This document shows, in pieces, positions 16,589 to 24,475 of a stretch of 64,000 nt of DNA. Below the pieces are notes generated by a model. The model saw only the letters and a list, made by a program, of their open reading frames with translations. It had not been told where the DNA came from and searched no databases. A program made the translations under genes and the position numbers. The stretch's first letter is position 1. The number at the start of each line of letters is the position of its first letter. The stretch comes from Paracoccaceae bacterium (GTDB lineage Bacteria; Pseudomonadota; Alphaproteobacteria; Rhodobacterales; Rhodobacteraceae): positions 1 through 64,000 of the forward strand of contig JAUYQR010000014.1 of NCBI GenBank assembly GCA_030697175.1. Reading direction: 5' to 3'.

Positions 16589-16768
16589 ATGACCATGACC
16601 AGAACCCTGACCGGCGGACTTGCCGCCGCGATCACCCTGCTGCCGGCGATGGCGCTGGCCCATCCCGGCCATGCCGCGCCGGCGTTCCATGTGCATTGGG
16701 AAATCGTCGCGCTGGCGGCGCTGGTGCTGGCGGCCTTCGTGGCGTTCCGGCTGGCGCGGCGGCGCTAG
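16589..16768 (+). CDS. Miniature His-rich membrane protein
   Basis: This 59-residue protein starts at ATG 16589 after AAGGAGG. A signal-like segment ends in ALAHPGHAAPAFHVHWE, giving four His in a short periplasmic stretch, then one hydrophobic helix and a basic FRLARRR end. The AHPGH start after a signal peptide recalls the N-terminus of HupE/UreJ nickel permeases, but the other membrane helices are absent. It could be a nickel-binding peptide or a relic of a hupE gene. It sits between hypE and hypA. Confidence 0.6.
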   Translation: MTMTRTLTGGLAAAITLLPAMALAHPGHAAPAFHVHWEIVALAALVLAAFVAFRLARRR

Positions 16769-16802
16769 GCGCGCGGCCGGTCGGCAGGAAAGGCAGGTCA
16801 GG

Positions 16803-17045
16803 ATGCACGAGCTTGGCATGGCCCGCAGCATCGCGGCGATCGTCGGCGAACACGCCCGGGGTCGCCGGGTGCGTGGCGTGCGGGTCGCCATCGGCCCGCG
16901 CGCCTGCATCGAGCGGCAGGCGCTGGCCTTCTGCTGGGACATCGTGACCGAAGGCACCGGCCTTGCCGGTGCCACCCTCGGCTTCGTCGAGGCCGAGGGC
17001 GAGACCTTCACGGTCAAGGACTACGAAATCAGGGAGGACGCGTGA
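16803..17045 (+). CDS. hypA: HypA lacking the zinc-binding domain
   Basis: This nickel-delivery protein starts MHELGMARSI, keeping the Ni-binding MHE terminus and the FCWDIVTEGT helix. It has only 80 residues where HypA usually has about 113. The region that should hold two CxxC pairs is absent: the sequence passes directly from FVEAEGE to the final strand TFTVKDYEI. Its only cysteines (ACIERQ and FCWDI) are not in zinc motifs. The join is clean and in frame, so this is a domain deletion and not a frameshift. The stop overlaps the hypB start. A separate zinc-ribbon protein lies at 3555-3794. Confidence 0.88.
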   Translation: MHELGMARSIAAIVGEHARGRRVRGVRVAIGPRACIERQALAFCWDIVTEGTGLAGATLGFVEAEGETFTVKDYEIREDA

Positions 17046-17941
17046 TGTGCGGAATTTGCGGCTGTGCCGATCCGACGAACCAGGTGACGATGACCGACAT
17101 GGCCAGCGGCAAGACCAGCACGCTGCGCAGCGCCATGCCGGATGGCCTTTCGGCGGCCGAGGCGCATGCCTTCGCCCATGCCCATGGCCTGCCGCATGAC
17201 CATGACCATGACCATGACCACGCGCACGACCATGATCACGCGCACGACCACGGGCATCCGCACCCGGCGGCAGCGACGGCGCAGCACGGCGGCACCGTCG
17301 CGCTGGAAACCGCGATCCTGGCCAAGAACGACGCCATCGCCGAGCGCAACCGCGGCTGGTTCGAGGGCCGTGGCGTGCTGGCCCTGAACTTCGTGTCCTC
17401 GCCGGGCGCGGGCAAGACCGCGCTTCTGGAGGCGACGATCAAGGCGCTGGCGGGGCAAGTGGTGATCACGGTGATCGAGGGCGACCAGATGACCAGCAAC
17501 GACGCCGATCGCATCCGCGCCGCCGGGGCCGCCGCGATCCAGATCAACACCGGTGCCGGCTGCCATCTCGAGGCCGACATGGTGGCCGAGGCCGCGCGCG
17601 CGCTCGACCCGCCGCCGGGATCGCTGCTTCTGATCGAGAATGTCGGCAACCTGGTCTGCCCGGCGATGTTCGACCTGGGCGAGGCGATGAAGATCGCCGT
17701 GATCTCGACCACCGAGGGCGAGGACAAGCCGCTGAAATATCCCCACATGTTCCGCGCGGTGCAGATCGTGATCATCAACAAGATGGACCTCGCCCCGCAT
17801 GTCGGGTTCGACGAGGCGACCTGTCGCGCCAACATCCGCACGGTCAATCCGGATGCGGAAATCATTTGCCTGTCTGCGAAAACCGGTCAGAACCTCAAGT
17901 CTTGGTTGGACAGACTGATGGAGCTTCGCGGTACCATCTGA
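17045..17941 (+). CDS. hypB: Nickel-inserting GTPase HypB
   Basis: This SIMIBI-class GTPase (298 residues) works with HypA to load nickel. The N-terminus reads MCGICGCADP, the CxxCGC high-affinity nickel site known in E. coli HypB. A His/Asp-rich stretch follows (about residues 42-75, repeated HDHDHDH and HAHDHDHAHDHG), which can store nickel. The GTPase domain has SSPGAGKTALLE (Walker A), a VIEGDQMTSNDAD switch and NKMDL. ATG 17045 is used; GTG 17042 is an alternative. It is the last gene of the hydrogenase run. Confidence 0.95.
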   Translation: MCGICGCADPTNQVTMTDMASGKTSTLRSAMPDGLSAAEAHAFAHAHGLPHDHDHDHDHAHDHDHAHDHGHPHPAAATAQHGGTVALETAILAKNDAIAERNRGWFEGRGVLALNFVSSPGAGKTALLEATIKALAGQVVITVIEGDQMTSNDADRIRAAGAAAIQINTGAGCHLEADMVAEAARALDPPPGSLLLIENVGNLVCPAMFDLGEAMKIAVISTTEGEDKPLKYPHMFRAVQIVIINKMDLAPHVGFDEATCRANIRTVNPDAEIICLSAKTGQNLKSWLDRLMELRGTI

Positions 17942-17946
17942 GCCGC

Positions 17947-17966
17947 GGTTCAAGGTTTGAACCTTG
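17947..17966. other. Nested inverted repeats after hypB
   Basis: Two overlapping palindromes follow the hypB stop: GGTTCAA-GGT-TTGAACC (17947-17963) and CAAGGTT-TG-AACCTTG (17951-17966). They may end or stabilise the hyp transcript, although no T-run follows. Confidence 0.4.
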
Positions 17967-18160
17967 TGGTGTCGTGCCGGTCTTGCGACCACAGGCGCAA
18001 CTTTCAGGGCGCACTGCCGGGCGGGTTTAGGAAGACCGCCGGATTTCGCACTCAAACGTGGCTTTGGCCAGTTCCTCACGGATCTGAAAAAGGTGGTGTC
18101 AACGGCGGCGTAAAATCCGGCCACGGGGCGGTGCAAAACCAGGCCAGTGGTGGCGTGCCA

Positions 18161-18210
18161 AGCGCCATGGCGCGCACGCTTAGCACATGGCTGGTGCGGG
18201 CCATGGCGCT
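18161..18210. repeat. Near-perfect 17-base inverted repeat
   Basis: Arms AGCGCCATGGCGCGCAC (18161-18177) and GTGCGGGCCATGGCGCT (18194-18210) match at 16 of 17 positions around a 16-base loop. They lie beside the istB remnant and after a GTGTCAACGGCGGCG stretch. They are probably part of the non-coding end of an IS21-type element. Confidence 0.5.
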
Positions 18211-18245
18211 TTGGCCCTTCAGGGCCCAACTCGGCTGAGATGGGA

Positions 18246-18365
18246 TCAGGCGGTGTCGGTGGCTTTGCGTGTGCGGCTTTGGGCCAGGCGGTAGCTGTCG
18301 CCGTTCATCTCGAGGATGTGGACGTGGTGGGTGAGCCGGTCTTCGCCCTGCTTGATGAGCAACAC
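18246..18365 (-). pseudogene. IS21-family istB 3' fragment
   Basis: The minus strand reads EDRLTHHVHILEMNGDSYRL followed by AQSRTRKATDTA and a stop. This is the C-terminus of IstB, the ATP-binding helper of IS21-family transposition (the LLDRLTHH...YRL ending). Upstream the frame has no IstB similarity, so only the last 35 or so codons survive. It marks the right border of the hydrogenase island as mobile-element debris. Confidence 0.7.
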
Positions 18366-18778
18366 CTTCTGCGCGTCCGAACCAAGGGTCCACGAAGTGA
18401 AAAATTGCGCGCTTTCATCCGATTCCGCTCCTCCCCCAGCCGGAAAGGCGTAGCCGAAAACTCCAGCTTCAATCGGTCCGTTTGCCGGGATCAGATCAAC
18501 AGGCCGATACCCCACCTCAAGGGGGCGAAATTTCACGCAGAAACACAGTGAGGGGTTCTTCGGCGTGACCTCGGCGCTCCCGTTCGAGAACCCAGCACGT
18601 GCATCGAACCTGGCCCAATCGCCGTCGATCCTGCTCGGTGCTGCGCTTTGCATGGCGGGGATCGGCTGCACATGACGTCGACCCGCCGCTGTCTCGCTCG
18701 GCGCGATTATTCCTTGACGGTGCGGTCAGCATCTGGCCTGTCGCCTTGCCAGCAGCTAGGCTTGCCCGGCGCCGTCTG
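18366..18778. other. Gene-free stretch, probable element debris
   Basis: I can support no gene across these bases. Codon use is erratic in all frames. A minus-strand fragment reading WVLERERRGHAEEPL and then FLREISPP may be the tail of another transposon gene, but I cannot name it. Confidence 0.35.
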
Positions 18779-19930
18779 ATGCTTTTGGTCGCGCAGCGAA
18801 AGGAACCTCTCCTGACCAGTTTTCAGATCATCGAAGCTACCGACGCCGGCGTGACAAATGCCGAACTCTGTGCGTTCTATGCCAAGCACTGGGCACGTCC
18901 GATCGCCCTGTCGCGCGAAGATTTCTGCGCGTGGCAGATGACCGCCGCGCCGGGGGCAGGGGGGCGCAACCGGTCTGTTCTGGCCATCGAGGCTGACCAG
19001 ATCATCGCAGCCATCGGGGTCACACCGGCGGCTTTCACATTTCTGGGCAAGGTGCGGGCGGCGGCGGAACTGACGACCTGGGTGGTCGCACCGGAGGCCC
19101 GAGGCAAGGGCGTTGGCAAGGCGATCCTCGCGCATTTGCAGGCGCGCCATGACGTGCTTGCCGGGGCAGGAATTACCGGCGCGGCCCTGCCGCTGTATCT
19201 GGGCGCAGGGTTCACCTTTCTGGCGCATCTTCCGCGCTTCTTCCACATCGCGGATGTGGAAAAGGTGCAAGCCTTCGCCGCCGTGTCCGACCTTGCGCGG
19301 CAGGTCACCGCGCGTCGTCAGGCCAACGCGAGGCGTGTGCCGTGGCAGTCGCGGCCGGTTGCAGCCGCCGATCTGGCGCCGATGGCCGCGTCACTTTCGC
19401 CGTTCGGACATTTCAGCCGAGACGCTGACCGACTTGCGTGGCGCCATGACCAGCATGTCGCTTTTCATTACGAAGCCTTTGCCGTCGCTGACCCGGCCCG
19501 CAAAGGCAGCGGCGCAGGTGTCGTGCTGCGTCAGGATGTGGTCGAGGGCGTACCGATCCTGCATGTGATCGACCTCTTTGGCGGGCTTGGCCATGTTCCT
19601 GCCGCGCTTGGATTTATCGAACACGAGGCCCGCCGGCGGGGTGCTGCGTTTGTCGATATCAGCCTGACGGCGGGCCCTCTGGTTGCCCAACTTCGGGCGC
19701 GGGGCTGGACCTCTGCTGTTGACGACCCGCTGATCGAATTACCCGCGTTGTTCTACCCTGTCGAATTGCGCCGCCCGCCGACGACCTCGATGGTGGTCTG
19801 GGGGCGGCATTCCCCCGAGCGGCTTTACGATTTCAGCCGCCTGCATATCACGCGCGCCGACATGGACCTCGACCGACCGACGCTCAGTTGGTATCAAAAG
19901 CAGGCAAGCGGGACCGAAGGAGGCAATTGA
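18779..19930 (+). CDS. GNAT-family acetyltransferase in polysaccharide operon
   Basis: This protein has about 383 residues. A GNAT domain at roughly 20-140 carries LTTWVVAPEARGKGVGKAIL, the acetyl-CoA-binding R/Q-x-x-G-x-G/A loop. The C-terminal half is a second fold of similar style (VDISLTAGPLVAQLRARGW), as in proteins with a duplicated acetyltransferase domain. The start is uncertain: ATG 18779 has no clear ribosome site, while AAAGGAAC at 18799-18806 would suit a CTG at 18812. Its product probably acylates a sugar of the polymer handled by the next three genes, with which it is co-transcribed. Confidence 0.65.
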   Translation: MLLVAQRKEPLLTSFQIIEATDAGVTNAELCAFYAKHWARPIALSREDFCAWQMTAAPGAGGRNRSVLAIEADQIIAAIGVTPAAFTFLGKVRAAAELTTWVVAPEARGKGVGKAILAHLQARHDVLAGAGITGAALPLYLGAGFTFLAHLPRFFHIADVEKVQAFAAVSDLARQVTARRQANARRVPWQSRPVAAADLAPMAASLSPFGHFSRDADRLAWRHDQHVAFHYEAFAVADPARKGSGAGVVLRQDVVEGVPILHVIDLFGGLGHVPAALGFIEHEARRRGAAFVDISLTAGPLVAQLRARGWTSAVDDPLIELPALFYPVELRRPPTTSMVVWGRHSPERLYDFSRLHITRADMDLDRPTLSWYQKQASGTEGGN

Positions 19931-19931
19931 C

Positions 19932-20924
19932 GTGGCTTTTGCCGACCGCGCTTTGGCCCCAGTGCTGACGACGGTGATGTATCACTACGTGCGTCCTGTC
20001 AGTTCCAGCGCATATCCGCGACTTAAGGCGCTGGAGATGAACGCTTTTCTGGGCCAACTGGATCACCTCCAGGCCCACTGTCGGATGATCTCGCCGGGCG
20101 AGCTTGCGGCCTGTCTTGAGCAGGGAATTCCGCTGCCGGAACGTGGCTGCCTGCTGACCTTTGACGACGGTTATGCCGACCACTATCGTCATGTGTTTCC
20201 GCATCTTCTGGATCGCGGCCTGAGCGGGCTGTTCTTTGCGCCAAAGACGTCGCTTCTGGATCGTCAGTTGCTTGAGGTTAACCGAATTCAGTTCGTTCTC
20301 GCCAACCACCCGCACCCCGATGCTTTGGCCGACGAGGTTGATGCCCTTCTGGCAGCCGAGGGCTTTCCCGATAGCGCGGCGCGCAGAGCCGTGCATTTCG
20401 CGCCGAACCGGTTTGACAGTGCCGACGTCGCCTATGCCAAACGCCTGTTGCAGCACGTCCTGCCGGCTGACCTCCGCGCCCACCTGACGACCCGGCTTTT
20501 CGCGCAGCATGTCAGCACCGATGAGGCTGACTTTGCAGATGGGCTTTACCTGACCTTGGCAGAAGCGCGTGAAATGCAGGCGGAAGGAATGGTTTTTGGC
20601 GGCCACGGTGACCGCCACCTTTGGCACGGCCTGGCAAGCCCATCCGAATTGGCCGCAGAAGTGGCGGGGTCGGTTTCCGCGCTCGGCGCGATAGGGGCGC
20701 AGGTCGAGGGCGGGTTTTACTGCTATCCGTTCGGCAGCCAGTCAGAGTCGGTCCGACGTGCGGTTTCCGCAGCCGGGTTCCGCTATGGTTTCACGGTCGT
20801 GCCGCAACTGTGGTCGCAGACCGATGACCGGCTGGCGATAGCGCGGCTGGACACCAATGATCTGCCGCACCGCCCGGATGCAACCGACCCCTGGCTGGCC
20901 CGGTCAACGGCGGCCACCGCATGA
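19932..20924 (+). CDS. Polysaccharide deacetylase-family protein
   Basis: This NodB-type deacetylase has 330 residues. GTG 19932 follows GAAGGAGG. Motif 1 is clear as LLTFDDGYADHYRHVFP with the catalytic and metal Asp pair. A later metal-His motif reads GGHGDRHLW, and the C-terminal part has YPFGSQSESVRRAV. There is no signal peptide, so it would act in the cytoplasm on a lipid-linked or nucleotide-linked N-acetyl sugar. Its stop overlaps the next ATG. Confidence 0.8.
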   Translation: MAFADRALAPVLTTVMYHYVRPVSSSAYPRLKALEMNAFLGQLDHLQAHCRMISPGELAACLEQGIPLPERGCLLTFDDGYADHYRHVFPHLLDRGLSGLFFAPKTSLLDRQLLEVNRIQFVLANHPHPDALADEVDALLAAEGFPDSAARRAVHFAPNRFDSADVAYAKRLLQHVLPADLRAHLTTRLFAQHVSTDEADFADGLYLTLAEAREMQAEGMVFGGHGDRHLWHGLASPSELAAEVAGSVSALGAIGAQVEGGFYCYPFGSQSESVRRAVSAAGFRYGFTVVPQLWSQTDDRLAIARLDTNDLPHRPDATDPWLARSTAATA

Positions 20925-22201
20925 CGGGCAGGAGCCCGCTGACAGTCATCTATGGCGCGGCGCGGCGGGTGCTGCAGCCGGTCATGCGCGCGGTGTTGAA
21001 ACAGCGGATCAGGCAGGGCAAGGATGATCCGACGCGCGCCGGTGAAAAGCTGGGCCAGCCGACAGTGCCGCGTCCCGATGGTCCGCTTGTCTGGGTCCAC
21101 GCTGTCGGGTTGGGCGAGGTGCTGGCGCTGCGTCCCTTGATCGACGCGCTTCAGGTTGCACGCCCCGGTCTGATGGTGCTTGTCACCTCGACCGCCAGGT
21201 CTTCGGCACAGGTGATCGGGCGGAACCTGCCACCGGGCGCATTGCATCAGATGTTGCCGCTGGACGGGCCTGATTTCATGCGGCGGTTTCTGGATTATTG
21301 GCAGCCCGCCCTTTCCGTCTGGTCCGAGCAGGATCTTTGGCCCGGTGCGATTTCGGATACGGCAGCGCGGGGCATCCCTCTTGCCTATGTCAATGCCCGG
21401 ATGAACGCCGTGTCCTTTGCCAGCCGCGCAAGGCTGGCAGGGCTTTACCGTGACATGCTGCGCCGGTTCGATCTGGTCTGTGCGCAGGATGCGGAAAGTG
21501 CCGCACATCTGCGCCTGCTCGGGGCTGATGCGGTGGCCGAGATGCGATCGCTCAAACCGGCGGCGCCGCCGCTGCGTGTTGACGAAAGCGAGCTTGAAAC
21601 CTTGCGGCACGAACTTGCCGGTCGGCGGGTGTGGGTGGCCGCGTCGACCCATGCCGCCGATGAGGTGGTGGTGATCGCGGCGCAGCAGCGGCTTTGGGCC
21701 GCCGACCCGGCATGGCTGTTGATCCTGACGCCGCGCCTCCCAGCGCGGGCTGACGAAATCGCGGCGGCGCTTGACGCAGCAGGGCTTGGCTTTGTTCAGC
21801 GCAGCCGCGGCGGGGCGATAGGGCCAGACACAGGCGTGCTTCTGGCCGACAGCTTTGGCGAACTGGGGCTGTGGTACAGGCTTGCCGAAAGCGCCTTTGT
21901 CGGCGGGTCGCTTGGCGGTGCCGGAGGGCATAATCCCTGGGAGGCGATTTGCCTTGGTGTGCCGGTGATCTGTGGTCCCGACACCGCCAATTTTCGCGCC
22001 GATTATGCAGAGCTTGCGGCGCTGGGACTGGCGCGGCAAATCCCGCCCGGTGACGCGGCCGCACAGAGGCTTGCCGATGAGGTTGCGCGAAGTGCCGGGC
22101 AGGGCGGCAGCGATGATGCCCGGGCGCTTGTGCAGTCCGCGCGGCTGGAGGTCGACGGACTGGCCCAAAAGCTGGTTCAGTTGATGGATGTGTCGCGGTG
22201 A
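20921..22201 (+). CDS. WaaA-like Kdo transferase, copy 1
   Basis: This 426-residue protein belongs to the 3-deoxy-D-manno-octulosonate transferase family (GT30). VWVHAVGLGE carries the catalytic-base Glu position. SEQDLWPG stands where ETELWPN is usual. AYVNARMN resembles the NAR(L/M) motif, and the UDP/CMP-binding half has STHAADE and GGSLGGAGGHNPWEAICLGVPVICGP. Divergent motifs suggest a specialised acceptor and not the housekeeping lipid A Kdo transferase. It is coupled to both neighbours by ATGA and GTGA overlaps. Confidence 0.78.
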   Translation: MTGRSPLTVIYGAARRVLQPVMRAVLKQRIRQGKDDPTRAGEKLGQPTVPRPDGPLVWVHAVGLGEVLALRPLIDALQVARPGLMVLVTSTARSSAQVIGRNLPPGALHQMLPLDGPDFMRRFLDYWQPALSVWSEQDLWPGAISDTAARGIPLAYVNARMNAVSFASRARLAGLYRDMLRRFDLVCAQDAESAAHLRLLGADAVAEMRSLKPAAPPLRVDESELETLRHELAGRRVWVAASTHAADEVVVIAAQQRLWAADPAWLLILTPRLPARADEIAAALDAAGLGFVQRSRGGAIGPDTGVLLADSFGELGLWYRLAESAFVGGSLGGAGGHNPWEAICLGVPVICGPDTANFRADYAELAALGLARQIPPGDAAAQRLADEVARSAGQGGSDDARALVQSARLEVDGLAQKLVQLMDVSR

Positions 22202-23520
22202 TATTGCAGGGCTTCTTGATCTTTTACCGGGTTCTGTGGATCGTGCTTCTGCCCGTGGTGCTGGGGTATCTTTGGCACCGTGGCCGCAAAGACCCTGACT
22301 ACCGCGCCCATCTGGCCGAGCGGTTCGGGTTTTACGGGCGAGATGTTCCGAAAGGGGCGATATGGTTGCATGCGGTCAGCCTTGGCGAAATCCGTTCGGC
22401 CACCGGGCTGATCAGGGCGCTGCTGGTGCGGGGGGACAGGGTGCTGCTGACCCATTTCACCCCCGCCGGACGACGCGAGTCTGCGCGGCTTTTCGGACCC
22501 GAGATCGCGTCGGGTCAGGTGACCGTCGTCTGGGTGCCGTTCGACATGGCCTGGTGCCATCGCCGCTTTCTGAAGTCATTCAGGCCGCGCATCGGCCTGA
22601 CACTCGAAGTGGAGATATGGCCCGCGATGATCTTTGCCGCCCGTGCCGCAGGGATGCCGTTATACCTTTGCAACGGGATTTACGGCATCCGGTCCCTTGC
22701 GCGCGACAGTGCCGGGTTGCGGCTGCGGCAGCGGGTGATCTGCGGCCTGGCCGGCGCCTTTGTCAAATCGCGCCTTCAGGCAGAGCGGTTCGCCTCGATC
22801 GGGTTGGACAACGTGGTTGTGACCGGCGAGTTGCGGTTCGATCAGCCGGTTCCGGCGCAACAGGTGCGCGCGGCGGAAAGGTTGCGCGCGACCCTTGGGG
22901 CAGGCAGAGAGGTCATCACGATTGCCAGCGGTGTTCAGCTTGAGGAAGAGCTGTTCCTTGGTTTGATCACGCAATGCCGGGAGGCTGCCGTGTCCGATGC
23001 CATGCTTCCGCCGCTGTTTGTCTATGTGCCACGGGCACCCGAGCGGTTCGGCGCGGTTGCCGCCCAACTGCTTGGAGCAGGGTTGAACCTGGCCCGGCGA
23101 AGCGAGGTGCTGGCCGCCGATCTTTCCGCGCCGACGCCGCTGGGCCAGGTGGATGTGCTGCTGGGCGACAGTCTTGGCGAGATGTTCTTCTACCTTGCCC
23201 TTGGCAATCGGGTGGTCGTCGGTGGTGGTTTCAACCCCCGTGGCGCACACAACATCATCGAACCCTTGATGTTGGGCAGGCCGGTGCTGACCGGCCCTTA
23301 CGTCTGGACAATCGAGTATCCCTTCGCAGAGGCCGAAATGGCAGGAATTGCACGCAGTGTGCCAGACGCAGCCGCACTGCTTGCCGCCCTGCGGGAGCCG
23401 CCTGTCGATCTGTCGGACCGGATTTCCGCATTTTTAACCGAGCATAGCGGTGCGAGTGTGCGCACGATGCAGGCAATCGACCGGGTGATGGCCACGGCCC
23501 AATCGACCCACCCCCGCTGA
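22198..23520 (+). CDS. WaaA-like Kdo transferase, copy 2
   Basis: This is a 440-residue GT30-family protein directly after a paralogue. The N-terminus has the family's membrane-associating helix (FLIFYRVLWIVLLPVVLGYL) followed by GRKDPDYRAHLAERFGFYG. IWLHAVSLGE carries the Glu. TLEVEIWPA replaces ETELWPN, and the NARLS motif is replaced by CNGIYGIRS. Its C-terminus has the GGGFNPRGAHNIIEPLMLGRP signature. Two unequal Kdo transferases in tandem suggest successive additions of Kdo-type sugars to one acceptor. GTG 22198 overlaps the previous stop. Confidence 0.8.
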   Translation: MILQGFLIFYRVLWIVLLPVVLGYLWHRGRKDPDYRAHLAERFGFYGRDVPKGAIWLHAVSLGEIRSATGLIRALLVRGDRVLLTHFTPAGRRESARLFGPEIASGQVTVVWVPFDMAWCHRRFLKSFRPRIGLTLEVEIWPAMIFAARAAGMPLYLCNGIYGIRSLARDSAGLRLRQRVICGLAGAFVKSRLQAERFASIGLDNVVVTGELRFDQPVPAQQVRAAERLRATLGAGREVITIASGVQLEEELFLGLITQCREAAVSDAMLPPLFVYVPRAPERFGAVAAQLLGAGLNLARRSEVLAADLSAPTPLGQVDVLLGDSLGEMFFYLALGNRVVVGGGFNPRGAHNIIEPLMLGRPVLTGPYVWTIEYPFAEAEMAGIARSVPDAAALLAALREPPVDLSDRISAFLTEHSGASVRTMQAIDRVMATAQSTHPR

Positions 23521-23586
23521 ACAGCCCTTCAACCGCTGGCATTGGGGCGTTGTCCGGTTGTCAAACCGGAGTGCGGGCCCTGCTAG

Positions 23587-23612
23587 GGAACCAATAGCGG
23601 CGAAGCCCGGTT
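23587..23612 (+). promoter_or_regulatory. EcfG-type promoter candidate for ku-ligD
   Basis: GGAAC at 23587-23591, then 17 bases, then GGTT ending at 23612, fits the alphaproteobacterial general-stress sigma (EcfG/RpoE2) consensus GGAAC-N16-17-CGTT. It lies 36 bases before the ku start. Confidence 0.5.
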
Positions 23613-23647
23613 GAACGTCCTGGGCGGGTCTGGGTGGGGGATTGCGA

Positions 23648-24472
23648 ATGGCACTGCGGGCAAGTTGGAAGGGAACGCTGAGGATCGCAGAACTGCTGTG
23701 CCCGGTTGCGCTGTACACGGCGGCATCGACATCGGATCGGGTTGCCTTCCACACGGTCAACCGGGCCACCGGCAACCGCGTCCGGCGCGACTTCGTGGAT
23801 GCGCAAACCGGCAAGCCGGTAAAGCGGGAGGACCAGATCAAAGGCTATGAGACGGGGGCCGGGGACCATGTCCTGCTGACCCCGCACGAGATTGCCGCTG
23901 CGGTGCCCGAAAGCGACAAGGTGCTGGACGTGGCAAGCTTTGTGCCCTGCGGCGAGATCGACGATGTGTTCTTCGACAAGCCCTATTACCTTGCACCGGC
24001 TGACAAGGCAGGCGCGGAAGCCTTCACGCTGATCCGCGACGGTCTGCGGGCGCAAGACGTGGCGGCCATTGGGCGTGCGGTTCTGTTCCGCCGGGTGCGG
24101 ACGATGCTCATCCGGGCAAACGGGTCGGGGCTGATCGGCACGACGCTGAATTTCGATTACGAGGTAAAGTCGGCCGAGGAAGCCTTCGCCACGGTCGCTG
24201 ACGTGAAGATCACCGGGGAAATGCTTGATCTTGCGAGGCATATCATCGAAACCAAGCGTGGCTCGTTTGACATTTCCAGCTTTGACGATCGCTATGATGA
24301 CGCGTTGGCCGAGCTTGTGAAAGCCAAGCTTGAAGGTCGCAAGATCGCCAGGCGGCCCGCGCCGAAGCGGGAAGCCAAGGTCGATCTTCTGGCTGTGCTG
24401 CGCGACAGTGCCAAGGCGGCGGGCAGAGATGCCGCGCCTAAAACCGCCGCGACGCGCCGCCAGACAGGCTGA
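23648..24472 (+). CDS. ku: NHEJ DNA-end-binding protein Ku (copy 1)
   Basis: This bacterial Ku homodimer subunit (274 residues) threads onto DNA double-strand ends and recruits LigD. ATG 23648 (MALRASWKGTLRIAE) matches the family start. Ku-core features include ASWKG, VAFHTVNRATGNRV, the KGYE motif and DKPYYLAPADKAGAEAF. The C-terminal tail is basic (KIARRPAPKREAK), as expected for DNA contact. ligD follows after three bases. Confidence 0.95.
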   Translation: MALRASWKGTLRIAELLCPVALYTAASTSDRVAFHTVNRATGNRVRRDFVDAQTGKPVKREDQIKGYETGAGDHVLLTPHEIAAAVPESDKVLDVASFVPCGEIDDVFFDKPYYLAPADKAGAEAFTLIRDGLRAQDVAAIGRAVLFRRVRTMLIRANGSGLIGTTLNFDYEVKSAEEAFATVADVKITGEMLDLARHIIETKRGSFDISSFDDRYDDALAELVKAKLEGRKIARRPAPKREAKVDLLAVLRDSAKAAGRDAAPKTAATRRQTG

Positions 24473-24475
24473 CGC

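Noticed and set aside
17170-17280. His-Asp repeat in hypB considered as a tandem-repeat element
   Set aside because: The repeats are codon-level (CAT/CAC, GAC) and encode the known nickel-storage stretch of HypB.
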